Assembly: GCA_947258585.1 (NCBI GenBank)
Contig: CAMYIZ010000057.1
Span: forward strand, 62,001-126,000
DNA from: an uncultured Haliea sp.
GTDB taxonomy: Bacteria > Pseudomonadota > Gammaproteobacteria > Pseudomonadales > Halieaceae
Direction of reading: 5' to 3'
Length of the DNA: 64,000 nt
In this document: positions 1-8,635 of the stretch, piece by piece
Position numbering within the stretch: the stretch's first letter is position 1
Layout of the letters: each line of letters begins with the position of its first letter
Program-made: the position numbers and the translations under genes
The notes under the pieces: generated by a model
Database searches by the model: none
What the model saw: only the letters and a program-made list of their open reading frames with translations
What the model was told of the DNA's origin: nothing

Positions 1-461
1 AGGGCCAGATCCGGTGCCGCCTGCGGCAGGGGGAAACAGAACCGGGCGTCCGCGCGCACGTACTCCGCATAGCCTCCGTCCAGGGTGTAGCCGGTGAATC
101 GCGCTTCGGGACACAGGTTTTCCTGGCCGCGCTGGCAGTAGCGACAGCTGCCGTCGGTAAAACCCAGCCACGGCACCCCCACCCTGTCACCGCGCTGGAA
201 ACTGCTCGCACCGCCAGCCACAGCCACCACCTCCCCCACAATCTGGTGGCCGGGAATCACCGGCAACAGAGGATCGGGCAGTTCACCATCAACCAGGTGC
301 AGATCGGTACGGCAGACCCCACAGGCCCGTACCCGCAGCAGGACCTGCCCCGCATCCTCCAGTACCGGTAATGGCAGGTCTCGCAGGACCAGCGCCGAGC
401 CGGGTCGTTCGAGCACCATGGCGCGCATGGTGTCGGGCAGCTTGTCTGCGGCTATCGTCAC
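1..461 (-). CDS. Zinc-dependent alcohol dehydrogenase, N-terminal part (cut by window edge)
   Basis: Medium-chain dehydrogenase that would oxidise an alcohol with NAD(P). Only the N-terminal GroES-like half (about 153 residues) is inside the window. The catalytic-zinc motif GVCRTD (Cys50) and the PGHQIVGE motif (His72) are present. The structural-zinc lobe has [12 protein letters not shown] (Cys106, 109, 117); the usual first cysteine of that lobe is Asp103. I chose the GTG at 461 because AGGAGGAG lies 6 bases upstream; an in-frame ATG at 428 is the alternative. The gene is divergent from msrAB across a 153-bp gap. Substrate cannot be told from this part. Confidence 0.85.
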   Translation of the reverse strand, partial: MTIAADKLPDTMRAMVLERPGSALVLRDLPLPVLEDAGQVLLRVRACGVCRTDLHLVDGELPDPLLPVIPGHQIVGEVVAVAGGASSFQRGDRVGVPWLGFTDGSCRYCQRGQENLCPEARFTGYTLDGGYAEYVRADARFCFPLPQAAPDLA

Positions 462-614
462 GCTGTACTCCTCCTGCTTCGCGAGCTGGTCCCTGGCGTC
501 AATCCAGGCCGGGAGTGGTCATGGTACGACCGAACTCCTGGCCTTCGCCACTGTCAAAAAATCCACAGACCCCGCATGCGCGTATTACCCCCACCTCCCG
601 AGGAGACAATTTTG

Positions 615-1790
615 ATGACCGGACGCACGCTGACATCAGTGCTTTCCACCCTGGCAATCACACTCTGGGTCGCTGCAGCGTTCAGCCCGGCGCAGGCCGA
701 CTCACGCTATGCACCCTCCACGCCGGGGCTGGCCGTGGCGACCTTTGCCGGCGGCTGTTTCTGGTGTGTGGAGCAGGGTTTCGAGAAAATACCGGGAGTG
801 GTAGAGGCCGTCTCCGGCTATAGCGGTGGCAGCGAAAACAACCCGACCTACAAGCAGGTGTCCGCCGGTCGTACCGGGCACACCGAAGCCGTGCAGGTGT
901 ACTACGACCCGCGGCAAATCACCTACGAGGGCCTGGTGGAGGGATTCTGGCGCTTCATGGACCCGACCGACAGCCAGGGGCAGTTTGTCGACCGCGGCCG
1001 CCAGTACCGGCCGGCGATTTTCTACCACAATGAGCAGCAGAAGGAGGTCGCCGAAGCGTCCAAAGCGGCTCTCTCCGCCTCTGGCCGTTATGACAAACCC
1101 GTGGTCATCGAGATCACCGCCCTGAGCTCTTTCCATGACGCGGAGGACTACCACCAGGACTACTACAAGAAAAACCCGCTGCGCTACAAGGTCTACACGT
1201 TCAATTCAGGCCGCTACCAGTTTATCGACAGCGTCTGGGGCGAAGACCGCAACATCGATTTTGCCCACTTTACACCGGAGAACAGCGCCATGAACACGCC
1301 CGGTTCCAGCGCGGACGCGGCGGGCAAGGGGTTTGATCCCGCCACCTTCCGGCGTCCCGACGACGCCACGCTGAAACAGCGCTTGAGCGCAGAACAGTTC
1401 AAGGTCGCCCGCCGGGACGGCACCGAGCGCCCCTTCAACAACCCCTACTGGGACGAAGAACGCGACGGCATCTACGTCGACATTGTCTCCGGAGAGCCGC
1501 TGTTTTCCTCCCGCGACAAATTCGATTCCGGCACCGGCTGGCCCAGCTTCACCCGCCCCATCGACAAGGCCATGGTGGTGGAGAAAACCGACCGCAAGTT
1601 TTTCATGACACGCACGGAGATACGCAGCCGCCACGCGGATTCCCACCTCGGCCATGTCTTTAACGACGGCCCCGCACCCACCGGGCTGCGCTATTGCATG
1701 AACTCGGCAGCCATGCGGTTTATCCCGCTGGAGGACATGGAGGCAGCGGGCTACGGTGACTACCTCGACGCGGTGGCCGCCAGCCGCTGA
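615..1790 (+). CDS. msrAB: Exported MsrA-MsrB fusion, peptide methionine sulfoxide reductase
   Basis: Repairs both stereoisomers of oxidised methionine in proteins, here outside the cytoplasm. Residues 1-28 form a signal peptide ending SPAQA. The MsrA domain follows with catalytic GGCFWC (Cys48) and the SGYSGG and GHTEAV motifs. The MsrB domain starts near residue 270 with [18 protein letters not shown] and ends with the catalytic RYCMNS (Cys361). The zinc-binding CxxC pairs of many MsrBs are absent, and Thr stands in SGTGWPSF where many MsrBs have a resolving Cys, so reduction may be direct. Start at 615: AGGAG lies about 12 bases upstream and gives a clean signal peptide; an in-frame ATG at 576 would add 13 unlikely residues. 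No thioredoxin-like domain is attached. Confidence 0.95.
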   Translation: MTGRTLTSVLSTLAITLWVAAAFSPAQADSRYAPSTPGLAVATFAGGCFWCVEQGFEKIPGVVEAVSGYSGGSENNPTYKQVSAGRTGHTEAVQVYYDPRQITYEGLVEGFWRFMDPTDSQGQFVDRGRQYRPAIFYHNEQQKEVAEASKAALSASGRYDKPVVIEITALSSFHDAEDYHQDYYKKNPLRYKVYTFNSGRYQFIDSVWGEDRNIDFAHFTPENSAMNTPGSSADAAGKGFDPATFRRPDDATLKQRLSAEQFKVARRDGTERPFNNPYWDEERDGIYVDIVSGEPLFSSRDKFDSGTGWPSFTRPIDKAMVVEKTDRKFFMTRTEIRSRHADSHLGHVFNDGPAPTGLRYCMNSAAMRFIPLEDMEAAGYGDYLDAVAASR

Positions 1791-1909
1791 ACGGGGGGCA
1801 ATTGCGGCGACTGTCCCGGCCATTGCCGCAGCAGGCGAGAAACAGCGCGTAAACAAAAGGCTGATTTGTTACAGTGCCGCTTTGACTCCTGACGCGGCGG
1901 ACTCCCGGA

Positions 1910-2707
1910 ATGTGGTTCCATACCAGCTGTGATCTCTCCTTCGAGATCCTCGAACCCACGCCTTTCATGCTGATGCTGAGGCCCCGTCGCGGCCCCCAGC
2001 AGTGGGTCGCCCGGGAGGAGTACCACATCAGCCCCAGTGTGCCGGTCTCGGAATTCACCGACGGCTACGGCAACTATTGCCAGCGCCTGATCGCCCCGCC
2101 GGGCGAGTTCAGTATCCACACCGCGGCCGATGTCATGACCCAGGACAAAATCGATGTCGCTCCCGGCGCTCCCTGCGTGCTGGTCCAGGACCTGCCGGAC
2201 TCCGTGCTCAGCTTCATCCTGCCCAGCCGCTACTGCGAATCCGATCGCTTCTACAACATGGCCAGCGAGATCACCGCGGGACAGCTGCTGGGCTACGACC
2301 AGGTCGCCGCAATCGAGGACTGGCTGCGGCGCACGATTCGCTATCTGCCGGGCAGCAGCGAGTACCCGGAATCCGCGGTCGAAGTCAACCTGCGCCAGTC
2401 GGGCGTCTGTCGCGACCTGTCTCATCTGGGCATTGCCCTGTGCCGCAGCCTCAGCATTCCCGCGCGCATGGTGGTGGGTTATCTGTACAACCTGGAGCCG
2501 ATGGATATGCACGCCTGGTTTGAGGCCTATATCGATGGCCGCTGGTACACCTTCGATGCCACCCAGGCCAAGCGCGAACAGGGTTATATTGTGGTGGGTT
2601 ACGGACGCGACGCCACCGACGTCGCCATCTTCAACCAGTTCGGCGCGCCGGTGACCCAGACCGTGCACGACATTCGTATCGAGCGCAGCAAAGGGTTGCG
2701 GCGATGA
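1910..2707 (+). CDS. Transglutaminase-like family protein
   Basis: A 265-residue protein with a bacterial N-terminal transglutaminase-associated region and a transglutaminase-like cysteine protease core. The catalytic triad is visible: Cys in GVCRDLSH (about 167), His in DMHAWFEAY (about 201) and Asp in FDAT (about 216). No signal peptide is seen, so a cytoplasmic amidase, protease or crosslinking role is possible; the substrate is unknown. The stop overlaps the start of the DUF924 gene by 4 bases (ATGA), so the two are probably translated together. Confidence 0.85.
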   Translation: MWFHTSCDLSFEILEPTPFMLMLRPRRGPQQWVAREEYHISPSVPVSEFTDGYGNYCQRLIAPPGEFSIHTAADVMTQDKIDVAPGAPCVLVQDLPDSVLSFILPSRYCESDRFYNMASEITAGQLLGYDQVAAIEDWLRRTIRYLPGSSEYPESAVEVNLRQSGVCRDLSHLGIALCRSLSIPARMVVGYLYNLEPMDMHAWFEAYIDGRWYTFDATQAKREQGYIVVGYGRDATDVAIFNQFGAPVTQTVHDIRIERSKGLRR

Positions 2708-3303
2708 ACCGCATCGATACCATTCTCGAGTACTGGTTTGGCGACAGCGACGACGATGCTGTCGTCGCCCAACGGCAGGGCAAGTTGTGGTGGAGTAAGA
2801 GCGAGGCAACCGACAGCGACATTCGCGCCCGGTTCGAGCCTGAAGTCATTGCGGCCGGGGCGGGTGAACTGGACCACTGGCGCAGCTCCGCCCGGGGCTG
2901 GCTGGCGCTGATCATCCTCTGTGACCAGTTCCCGCGCAATATCTACCGCGGCACTCCCCGGGCCTTTGCTTTTGACCCCGTGGCCCGCACCCTGTGCCTG
3001 GACGGCCTCGAGCGCGGCCTGGACCTGCAACTGCGGCCCATCCAGCGCCTGTTCTGCTACCTGCCGCTGGAGCACTCCGAGAACCCGGGCCACCAGGATC
3101 GGGCTGTCGCCCTGCTGCAACAGTTGGCGGCCGGGGTGCCGGAGAAGCAGCGGGACACCTTCGGGCGCTTTGCCGACTTTGCCGTCCGCCACCAGGTCGT
3201 CATTGCCCGCTTTGGCCGCTTCCCGCACCGCAATGAGATTCTCGGCCGCACGTCCAGTGCCGAGGAGACTGAATTCCTGCAACAGCCCGGCTCCTCCTTC
3301 TGA
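2704..3303 (+). CDS. DUF924 family protein
   Basis: A 199-residue soluble protein of the DUF924 family, an all-helical TPR-like fold of unknown function. Family signatures visible are ILEYWFG at the N-terminus, DQFPRNIYRG in the middle, and RFGRFPHRNEILGR near the C-terminus. It is translationally coupled by ATGA to the transglutaminase-like gene upstream and converges on the iron-transport operon 15 bases downstream. Length is normal for the family. Confidence 0.9.
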   Translation: MNRIDTILEYWFGDSDDDAVVAQRQGKLWWSKSEATDSDIRARFEPEVIAAGAGELDHWRSSARGWLALIILCDQFPRNIYRGTPRAFAFDPVARTLCLDGLERGLDLQLRPIQRLFCYLPLEHSENPGHQDRAVALLQQLAAGVPEKQRDTFGRFADFAVRHQVVIARFGRFPHRNEILGRTSSAEETEFLQQPGSSF

Positions 3304-3318
3304 GCGCCGGACCCGGTG

Positions 3319-4047
3319 TCAGAACTCATACTCCAGTACCGCGCGAAAGCTGTAATCCGCGGTGGTCTGATCCAGGCCCCAGACAACGCCGGCCTCCCAG
3401 CGCAAGGCCCGCCGCGGCCCGATGCGGGCCATCCCCAGCAGGACCGGACCCAGAGCCCGGGTGTCCTCCCCGAGGTACAGCTCCAGAGCGGGCTCCAGTG
3501 CGGGCGAGTGTCGGTAGCGCGCCTGCAGCGCGACCGTGGTCTCCAGCTCATCGGCGATATCGTCGCCCCACTCATAGCCAAGGCCAAGGTTGGCGGTAGC
3601 GCTGAAGCGCCCCAGTTCGCGCTCCAGCAACAGGGTGGTTGAGTACTCCCAGATGTCGTCGTCGCGCGACCGCTCAAGTTCAAACAGCAGGGCGTAATCC
3701 AGCAGGTACTCCCCCTGCTCCGACATCTGCCACAATACTTCCGCTTCCCAGGCCTGCAGCTGCAGGCTGCGCTCCTCGCTGGCCTCGCCGATCAGGTAGA
3801 CCTCCGCAAAAACATATTCCGCCACGGCCCGCCCCAGGCCCAGCTTGTGGGTCTCATGCCGCGCCTCACCGCTAACCGGGTCGTCGCGCTGCTGTACCGC
3901 GCGCCACTCCAACTCCCACTCGAGCTGCTCGACATAGGGATGATAGATCTTGTCGACAACGCTGCCATCGGCATTTACCGGCAACGGCAAGAACCACAGC
4001 AGGCAATACCATGCGCCAGCCAGTGCCGCTCTAGACAGTTGTTTCAC
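3319..4047 (-). CDS. Putative outer-membrane beta-barrel protein, last gene of the iron/TCS operon
   Basis: A 242-residue protein I cannot assign to a named family. It starts with a signal peptide (about residues 1-25, ending PVNA), followed by alternating short hydrophobic and charged strands and a C-terminal aromatic residue (EYEF), the pattern of an outer-membrane barrel. The GTG start at 4047 has GGAG 8 bases upstream and overlaps the end of the FTR1 gene by 17 bases. The position after cupredoxin and FTR1 suggests a role in metal passage across or sensing at the outer membrane, which is inference. Confidence 0.7.
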   Translation of the reverse strand: MKQLSRAALAGAWYCLLWFLPLPVNADGSVVDKIYHPYVEQLEWELEWRAVQQRDDPVSGEARHETHKLGLGRAVAEYVFAEVYLIGEASEERSLQLQAWEAEVLWQMSEQGEYLLDYALLFELERSRDDDIWEYSTTLLLERELGRFSATANLGLGYEWGDDIADELETTVALQARYRHSPALEPALELYLGEDTRALGPVLLGMARIGPRRALRWEAGVVWGLDQTTADYSFRAVLEYEF

Positions 4048-4819
4048 TGGATATTCTCCATTTACGACCGACCGCTGCGGCGGCAGCAGCCAGCACCAGG
4101 CTGGCGCCGTACAGGGCGACCTGCAGCGCACCCGGGGTCGCCTCATAGCCCAGCACCGCGTACAACAATTCGCCGATAAAGGACTGCTCGCTGACCAGTC
4201 CCGAGCTGTCCCACAGCGGTACTTGCTGGGGTAGCCAGTCGACCTGCTCCAACAGCATCGTGCCCTGCATCACCATACCCGCGCCAATCAGGCCCAGCGC
4301 CACCAGACAGACACGACGCGAAGCGACGGGAGCCAGGGCCGTCAACCCGGCGTAAACCAGAACACCGGCACTCAGTCCTATGCCGGCGCCCAGGGCGCTG
4401 CCTGCCCACACTGCCCGGGCCTGGCCGCTGGCCGCGCTGAAGGCCTGCACATAGATCTGGATCTCGGCACATTCACGAACAATGGCGAAAGTCACCGCGA
4501 GCCCCATCAATGCCCCCAGCAGCCGCCGGTGGCCGGACTGCGGAAACCCGGTGCACAGGCACAGAATGGGCGGGACCAGGAGAAAAACGGCACCCTGCAG
4601 GCTGGCGTTGATGACTTCCTGACCGGCGCCATCCAGCGCTTCAGTCAGGGTGCCCAGTGCCCGGGAATAGATCATCACGCTGATCACCGACAACGGCAAG
4701 GCGCACCATAGCCAGTGCCTGCGCAGGCGCACACTATGTGCCAGCGCGAGCAAAACGCTGACCAGCACCGCGGCTTCGAGCACCTCTCGCAGCACGAGAA
4801 TGACGGAGTTAAGCAACAT
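4031..4819 (-). CDS. FTR1 family iron permease
   Basis: Integral membrane protein of 262 residues related to yeast Ftr1p and bacterial EfeU, which import ferric iron after ferrous oxidation. About seven hydrophobic segments are visible. The two REXXE iron-binding motifs are present as REVLE (residues 11-15, TM1) and RECAE (115-119, TM4). It sits 9 bases after a cupredoxin-domain gene, the usual partner in FTR1 systems lacking a multicopper oxidase. It is the eighth gene of a minus-strand operon that also holds a two-component system. Confidence 0.9.
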   Translation of the reverse strand: MLLNSVILVLREVLEAAVLVSVLLALAHSVRLRRHWLWCALPLSVISVMIYSRALGTLTEALDGAGQEVINASLQGAVFLLVPPILCLCTGFPQSGHRRLLGALMGLAVTFAIVRECAEIQIYVQAFSAASGQARAVWAGSALGAGIGLSAGVLVYAGLTALAPVASRRVCLVALGLIGAGMVMQGTMLLEQVDWLPQQVPLWDSSGLVSEQSFIGELLYAVLGYEATPGALQVALYGASLVLAAAAAAVGRKWRISSETTV

Positions 4820-4828
4820 GTCGCGACC

Positions 4829-5167
4829 TCATTCGACCACCACGCGTCCCTGGGCGGTGCGCGGGTTGAATTCGCCGAAAAACGGGTACACCCCCGGCGC
4901 CAGCGGGCCAATGAAAATGTTGGCCTTGCGACCGCCCATGATCACCTTCTCCCGGTTCAGCTCGTAGCTCTCGAATTCTTCCGGCGTCGGGTCGCGGTTG
5001 TACACCACCAGTTTTATCTTGGTGTTGGCGGGAATACGGATTTCCTCGGGCTGGAACAGGTGATCGCGGATTTCCAGCTCGAATATGGGCGTCTTTGCCA
5101 GAGCCGGCAGGCAGACCACGGCGAGGGCCAGCAGCAGCGCCAGGTATCCGGGGCTACGCATCGGCAC
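4829..5167 (-). CDS. Periplasmic cupredoxin-domain protein, FTR1 partner
   Basis: A small exported protein (112 residues) with a signal peptide ending near LPALA and a cupredoxin_1/EfeO-N-like domain (residues about 25-112). It has no cysteine, so it lacks a classical type-1 copper site; such proteins pair with FTR1 permeases and may present iron or copper. The GTG at 5167 overlaps the histidine kinase stop by 14 bases; an ATG two codons later (5161) is equally possible. Immediately upstream of the FTR1 gene. Confidence 0.85.
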   Translation of the reverse strand: MPMRSPGYLALLLALAVVCLPALAKTPIFELEIRDHLFQPEEIRIPANTKIKLVVYNRDPTPEEFESYELNREKVIMGGRKANIFIGPLAPGVYPFFGEFNPRTAQGRVVVE

Positions 5168-6473
5168 CGACCCCGCCGACGAACGTCACGGTGACTGCCA
5201 GCCCACTGCCCAGGGGGCTGGCACCCAGGCTGATGCGCGCGCCGTGCAGCTGCACGATGTGCTGGACAATCGCCAGGCCCAGCCCGGCCCCGGGGACACC
5301 GTCCTGCAGCCGTTCTGCCGCCCGGTAGAACCGCTCGAACACGTGTTCGCGCTCGGCTTCCGGTATTCCCGCTCCACTGTCAGCCACCTCAAGCACCACC
5401 CTGCCCCCGCGCCGGCCGGCGAAGACCGCGATCTCGCCGTCGGCGGGCGTGTACTTGCGGGCATTGTCCAGCAGGTTGCGCAACAGGATCTCCAGCATCG
5501 CCTCGTCACCCTGCATCAGCACCGCCCCACCTGTCAGCGACAGGGACTGCCCGCGAGCCTCGAATTCGGGCCAGCAGTCCGCTGTCACCCGCCGGGCCAG
5601 TGCGTGTAGGTCCACGCTGTGGAAGTTGGCCTTGATCAGCTCGGGCTGGGTACGGGCCAGATCCAGCAACTGTTCCACCAGGTGCTGCATGCGATCCACG
5701 CCCGCGTTGGCGTGAGCCAGGGCGCTGCTGTCCGGCCCGATTTCCCCCTCCAGGTTGTGCAGGTGAATCTTCAGCGCGCTGATGGGTGTGCGCAATTCGT
5801 GGGCGGCGTGGGAAGCGAAATGCTTCTCCCGCTGCAGCGCGGCCGCCAGGCGCAGTAGCAGGCCGTTGGTGGATTCGATCACCTGGCGCAGCTCTGCCGG
5901 GGGTTGCGCATACTGCAGCGGCGCGAGATCGTCACTGGCCTTGCGATTGATCTGCCGGCTCAAATCCCGCAGCGGCGCCAGACCCCAGCCCACTACCACC
6001 CAGATCAGCAGCGCCGCGAGCGGCAGCCACAGCAGCAGTGGCGTGACCGATTCAAGAACCACACTTTCAGCCAGCAGGTGGCGCACGTCGGCGCGCTCGG
6101 CAACCATGCTCCAGCGCTGCTCGCCGCTGGCGACGGTGAGAGTTCGCCAGCGGTAGCCGGCAAAATTGACATAACGGTAGCCGGCAATGAACGGGGTCAG
6201 GGGGCTGGTCGGGGCGCTGGTAGAGCGCAGCAGCAGCTCCGCCCCATCCCAGATCTGGAACACAAAACCGTCGGCGCCGTTGACGCTGCCGGGCTCAGCA
6301 CTGTAGCCGGGACCCACACTGGTGAGGATGTCGCTGGCATAGCGCAGCTGGGCATCGAGCAGTTCCTCGGCCTTTTCCATGCTGGCGCGGTAGCCGTTGA
6401 GAGCCGCCAGGAACGATACCAGGGTGAACGCGGCCACCAGCATCACGACCAGTGAGGTACGAATGGACTTCAT
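5154..6473 (-). CDS. Sensor histidine kinase, QseC/TctE-like
   Basis: Membrane sensor kinase of 439 residues partnering the upstream response regulator. TM1 is at about 8-26, a periplasmic 2CSK_N-type sensor region (FQIWDGAELLLRS) at 27-155, TM2 at about 155-178, HAMP, HisKA with HAAHELRTPISALK (phospho-His about 223) and HATPase with NLLDNARKY, DSGAGIP and GAGLGLAI. I do not see the RExxE motif reported for iron-sensing BqsS kinases, so the signal is not evident from the sensor. It overlaps the regulator by 4 bases and the cupredoxin gene by 14. Confidence 0.93.
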   Translation of the reverse strand: MKSIRTSLVVMLVAAFTLVSFLAALNGYRASMEKAEELLDAQLRYASDILTSVGPGYSAEPGSVNGADGFVFQIWDGAELLLRSTSAPTSPLTPFIAGYRYVNFAGYRWRTLTVASGEQRWSMVAERADVRHLLAESVVLESVTPLLLWLPLAALLIWVVVGWGLAPLRDLSRQINRKASDDLAPLQYAQPPAELRQVIESTNGLLLRLAAALQREKHFASHAAHELRTPISALKIHLHNLEGEIGPDSSALAHANAGVDRMQHLVEQLLDLARTQPELIKANFHSVDLHALARRVTADCWPEFEARGQSLSLTGGAVLMQGDEAMLEILLRNLLDNARKYTPADGEIAVFAGRRGGRVVLEVADSGAGIPEAEREHVFERFYRAAERLQDGVPGAGLGLAIVQHIVQLHGARISLGASPLGSGLAVTVTFVGGVGADA

Positions 6474-7132
6474 CGTCGCGGCACGGTGTAGCCTATTCCC
6501 CGCACGGTCTTGATGAACTCCTCCGGCAGTTTTTTCCGCAGGTGGTGAATATGCACTTCCAGGGCGTTGCTGCTCACCTCCTCACCCCAGCTGTAGAGCC
6601 TGCTCTCCAGTGCCTCCCGGGTAAGTACCTTGCCGGTACTCTCCATCAGCGCCTTCAGCAGCATGTACTCCCGCCGCGGCAGCTCCAGCGGCGTCTGAGC
6701 CACGGCAACCGAGTGGGCAGCGGTATCCAGTTCGACGCTGCCAACATGGAGCCGACTGGTGGAGGCGGTGGCTGACAGACGCCGCTCGATCACCCGCAGA
6801 CGGGCGGCCAGTTCCTTCATGTCAAAGGGCTTGGCCAGGTAGTCGTCGGCGCCACGGTCGAGGCCTTTTACCTTGTCCTCGGCGCCGTCGCGGGCTGTGA
6901 GCAGCAGCACCGGCAGACTGCGATTGCTTTCGCGCAGCTGGGACAACACCTGCAAACCGTCCATGTCCGGCAGGCCCAGATCCAGCACCACCATGTCCGG
7001 CGGCTCCGCGCGCACCGCGGCCAGTGCCTGCCTGCCCGAGCCCACATGATTGACGGCAAAACCCTCCCGGCTCAGGGCCGCCTGCAGGCCCGCCGCGAGA
7101 GAACTGTCATCTTCGACCAGCAGAATACGCAT
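6470..7132 (-). CDS. OmpR-family response regulator, PmrA/QseB/BqsR-like
   Basis: A 220-residue DNA-binding response regulator. Acidic pocket ED at residues 7-9, phospho-acceptor Asp51 in VVLDLGLPDMDG, Lys in the KPF motif near 104, and a C-terminal winged helix with RREYMLLKALM and VHIHHLRKKL. It follows the SDR gene by only 9 bases and overlaps its kinase by 4, so it is probably made from the same transcript as the upstream biosynthesis-like genes. A tandem repeat resembling PmrA/BqsR sites lies upstream of the operon (10884-10900), suggesting autoregulation. Confidence 0.93.
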   Translation of the reverse strand: MRILLVEDDSSLAAGLQAALSREGFAVNHVGSGRQALAAVRAEPPDMVVLDLGLPDMDGLQVLSQLRESNRSLPVLLLTARDGAEDKVKGLDRGADDYLAKPFDMKELAARLRVIERRLSATASTSRLHVGSVELDTAAHSVAVAQTPLELPRREYMLLKALMESTGKVLTREALESRLYSWGEEVSSNALEVHIHHLRKKLPEEFIKTVRGIGYTVPRR

Positions 7133-7141
7133 GGCCCGAGT

Positions 7142-7945
7142 TTACTCGCGCCTGCTGGCGGCCGCCAGCGCGTGGCGCCGGACCACCGGCAGCTGGCGCA
7201 GCAGTGCGCGATCGACCAGGCCCGGCAAGATGCTGTTGAGCTTGATGAAGAAACGCTCCGGCCAGCCGACAGCGCGCACCCCACGGTTCGTGGCCAACAG
7301 GGACATGAGTTCCCTGGCGACCCGCTCGGGCGGGTCCATGGCGGTCCCCAGCTCACGGTTCATTGCCTGCACCTCCGAGCTGTTCATAGCGGTGTCCGTC
7401 GCCCGCGGGGCCAGGTACTGGACCCTGACGCCGCTGTCCGCCAGCTCGCGTCGGAGGGCCTCGGTGAATCCACGGAGGCCGAACTTGCTGGCACCGTAGC
7501 TGGTATACCCCGGAAAACCGATGCTGCCAAATGCGGAGCCCACATTCACGATCGTGCCGCCGCGGGTTTTGAGAACCGGGAGCAGGTCGCGCACCAGCAG
7601 CATGGGCAGCAGCAGGTTCAGCTCCAGCGTCTGGCGCAGCTCGGCTTCGCTGTGGCTGGCCAACAGCCCGAAGTGACTGACACCGGCATTGTTGACCAGG
7701 CCGTCGATTGCCGTACCGGCCGCAGTGACCAGGGCGGCACGGCCCTCGGCGGTGGCGAGGTCCGCTGCCAGTATCTCGTGCCCGGTCCCGGGCAGGCGGC
7801 CGCGCAGGACCTGCAGGGCGTCTTCACTGCGTGACACCAGTAACAGCCGGGCGCCGGCGCCCGCCAACGCACTCGCGAAGGCCTGGCCAATGCCTCCAGC
7901 GGCCCCGGTGAGAACAATCCGCTTGCCCGCAAGGTCCACCAGCAC
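7142..7945 (-). CDS. Short-chain dehydrogenase/reductase
   Basis: Classical SDR of 267 residues using NAD(P). Nucleotide-binding TGAAGGIG at 13-20, NNAG at 85-88, catalytic Ser137, Tyr150 and Lys154 (YGASK). It starts with GTG 3 bases after the diiron-oxidase gene and lacks a strong ribosome site, so it is probably coupled. The cluster suggests it reduces or oxidises an acyl intermediate made by the ligase, oxidase and acyltransferase-like proteins upstream, but the substrate is unknown. Confidence 0.92.
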   Translation of the reverse strand: MLVDLAGKRIVLTGAAGGIGQAFASALAGAGARLLLVSRSEDALQVLRGRLPGTGHEILAADLATAEGRAALVTAAGTAIDGLVNNAGVSHFGLLASHSEAELRQTLELNLLLPMLLVRDLLPVLKTRGGTIVNVGSAFGSIGFPGYTSYGASKFGLRGFTEALRRELADSGVRVQYLAPRATDTAMNSSEVQAMNRELGTAMDPPERVARELMSLLATNRGVRAVGWPERFFIKLNSILPGLVDRALLRQLPVVRRHALAAASRRE

Positions 7946-7948
7946 CGC

Positions 7949-8635
7949 CTAGGCCGCCAGCTGCAGTGCCTGTTCGGCACGAACACTGCGGTAGACATCC
8001 GCATACAGGTGATAGAACTGGCGCGCGCAGTGCAGAATCTGGCGCTGGTCCTCCGGACATTCGATACGGTTCATCAGCTTCTCGAAAAACTGTACATGCT
8101 CGATATCCAGTGCCCCGTGCGAGCGCAGGTAGCTAAACGCCTGCCGCGGCAGCCCGGTAGCAGAGGCGATGGCTTCGGCTGCGCTGTCCGCCACCGTGAT
8201 CGAGGTGCCTTCCAGCACATGCACCATGCCGAAAAATCCCACTGGATTGACCCGATCGATGATGTGGTAGGCGTAGGCCACCATCAGCTCGGTTTCCCGG
8301 TTGGGGCTACTGCTCCGCGCCCTGTCCGCATCGTAGCCACAGGCGGCGATGTCGTTGAGAATCCATTCCTGGTGCCCGAGCTCCTCCTCGATATACTCCG
8401 CCAGCGCGGTGCGCAGCCACTCCTTGTCTCCGGGCATGCGGGCGCCGGCTGCCATCAGCAGCGGCACCGTGTGCCTGACGTGGTGATAGGCCTGCACCAG
8501 AAACGCCACATAGCGCTCGCGATCGACCCGCCCGGCGAGCGCGTCCTGTACCAGACTGGTACCGAGCAGGGCCTCGCGTTCGGTCCGGGTGCTGTCCTGC
8601 AATTGCCGAAAGAAACCTGTGGCTGGGGTATTCAT
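7949..8635 (-). CDS. Heme-oxygenase-like (TenA/PqqC fold) iron-containing oxidase
   Basis: A 228-residue all-helical protein of the TenA/PqqC/HDO superfamily, often labelled iron-containing redox enzyme. Candidate iron ligands are the ExxH pair Glu85/His88 (EELGHQEW), Glu142 (VLEG) and His173/Asp177/His180 (HGALDIEH), the spacing of heme-oxygenase-like diiron oxidases such as UndA. The TenA thiaminase cysteine is absent around GMVHVLEG, so thiaminase activity is unlikely. The ATG at 8635 overlaps the ligase stop (ATGA) with GGAG upstream. Members oxidise fatty or amino acids, but this one's substrate is unknown. Confidence 0.85.
   Translation of the reverse strand: MNTPATGFFRQLQDSTRTEREALLGTSLVQDALAGRVDRERYVAFLVQAYHHVRHTVPLLMAAGARMPGDKEWLRTALAEYIEEELGHQEWILNDIAACGYDADRARSSSPNRETELMVAYAYHIIDRVNPVGFFGMVHVLEGTSITVADSAAEAIASATGLPRQAFSYLRSHGALDIEHVQFFEKLMNRIECPEDQRQILHCARQFYHLYADVYRSVRAEQALQLAA

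Noticed and set aside
1760-2809. 349-codon minus-strand frame opposite the transglutaminase-like gene
   Set aside because: No recognisable domain; the plus strand has an intact catalytic triad and a coupled downstream gene.
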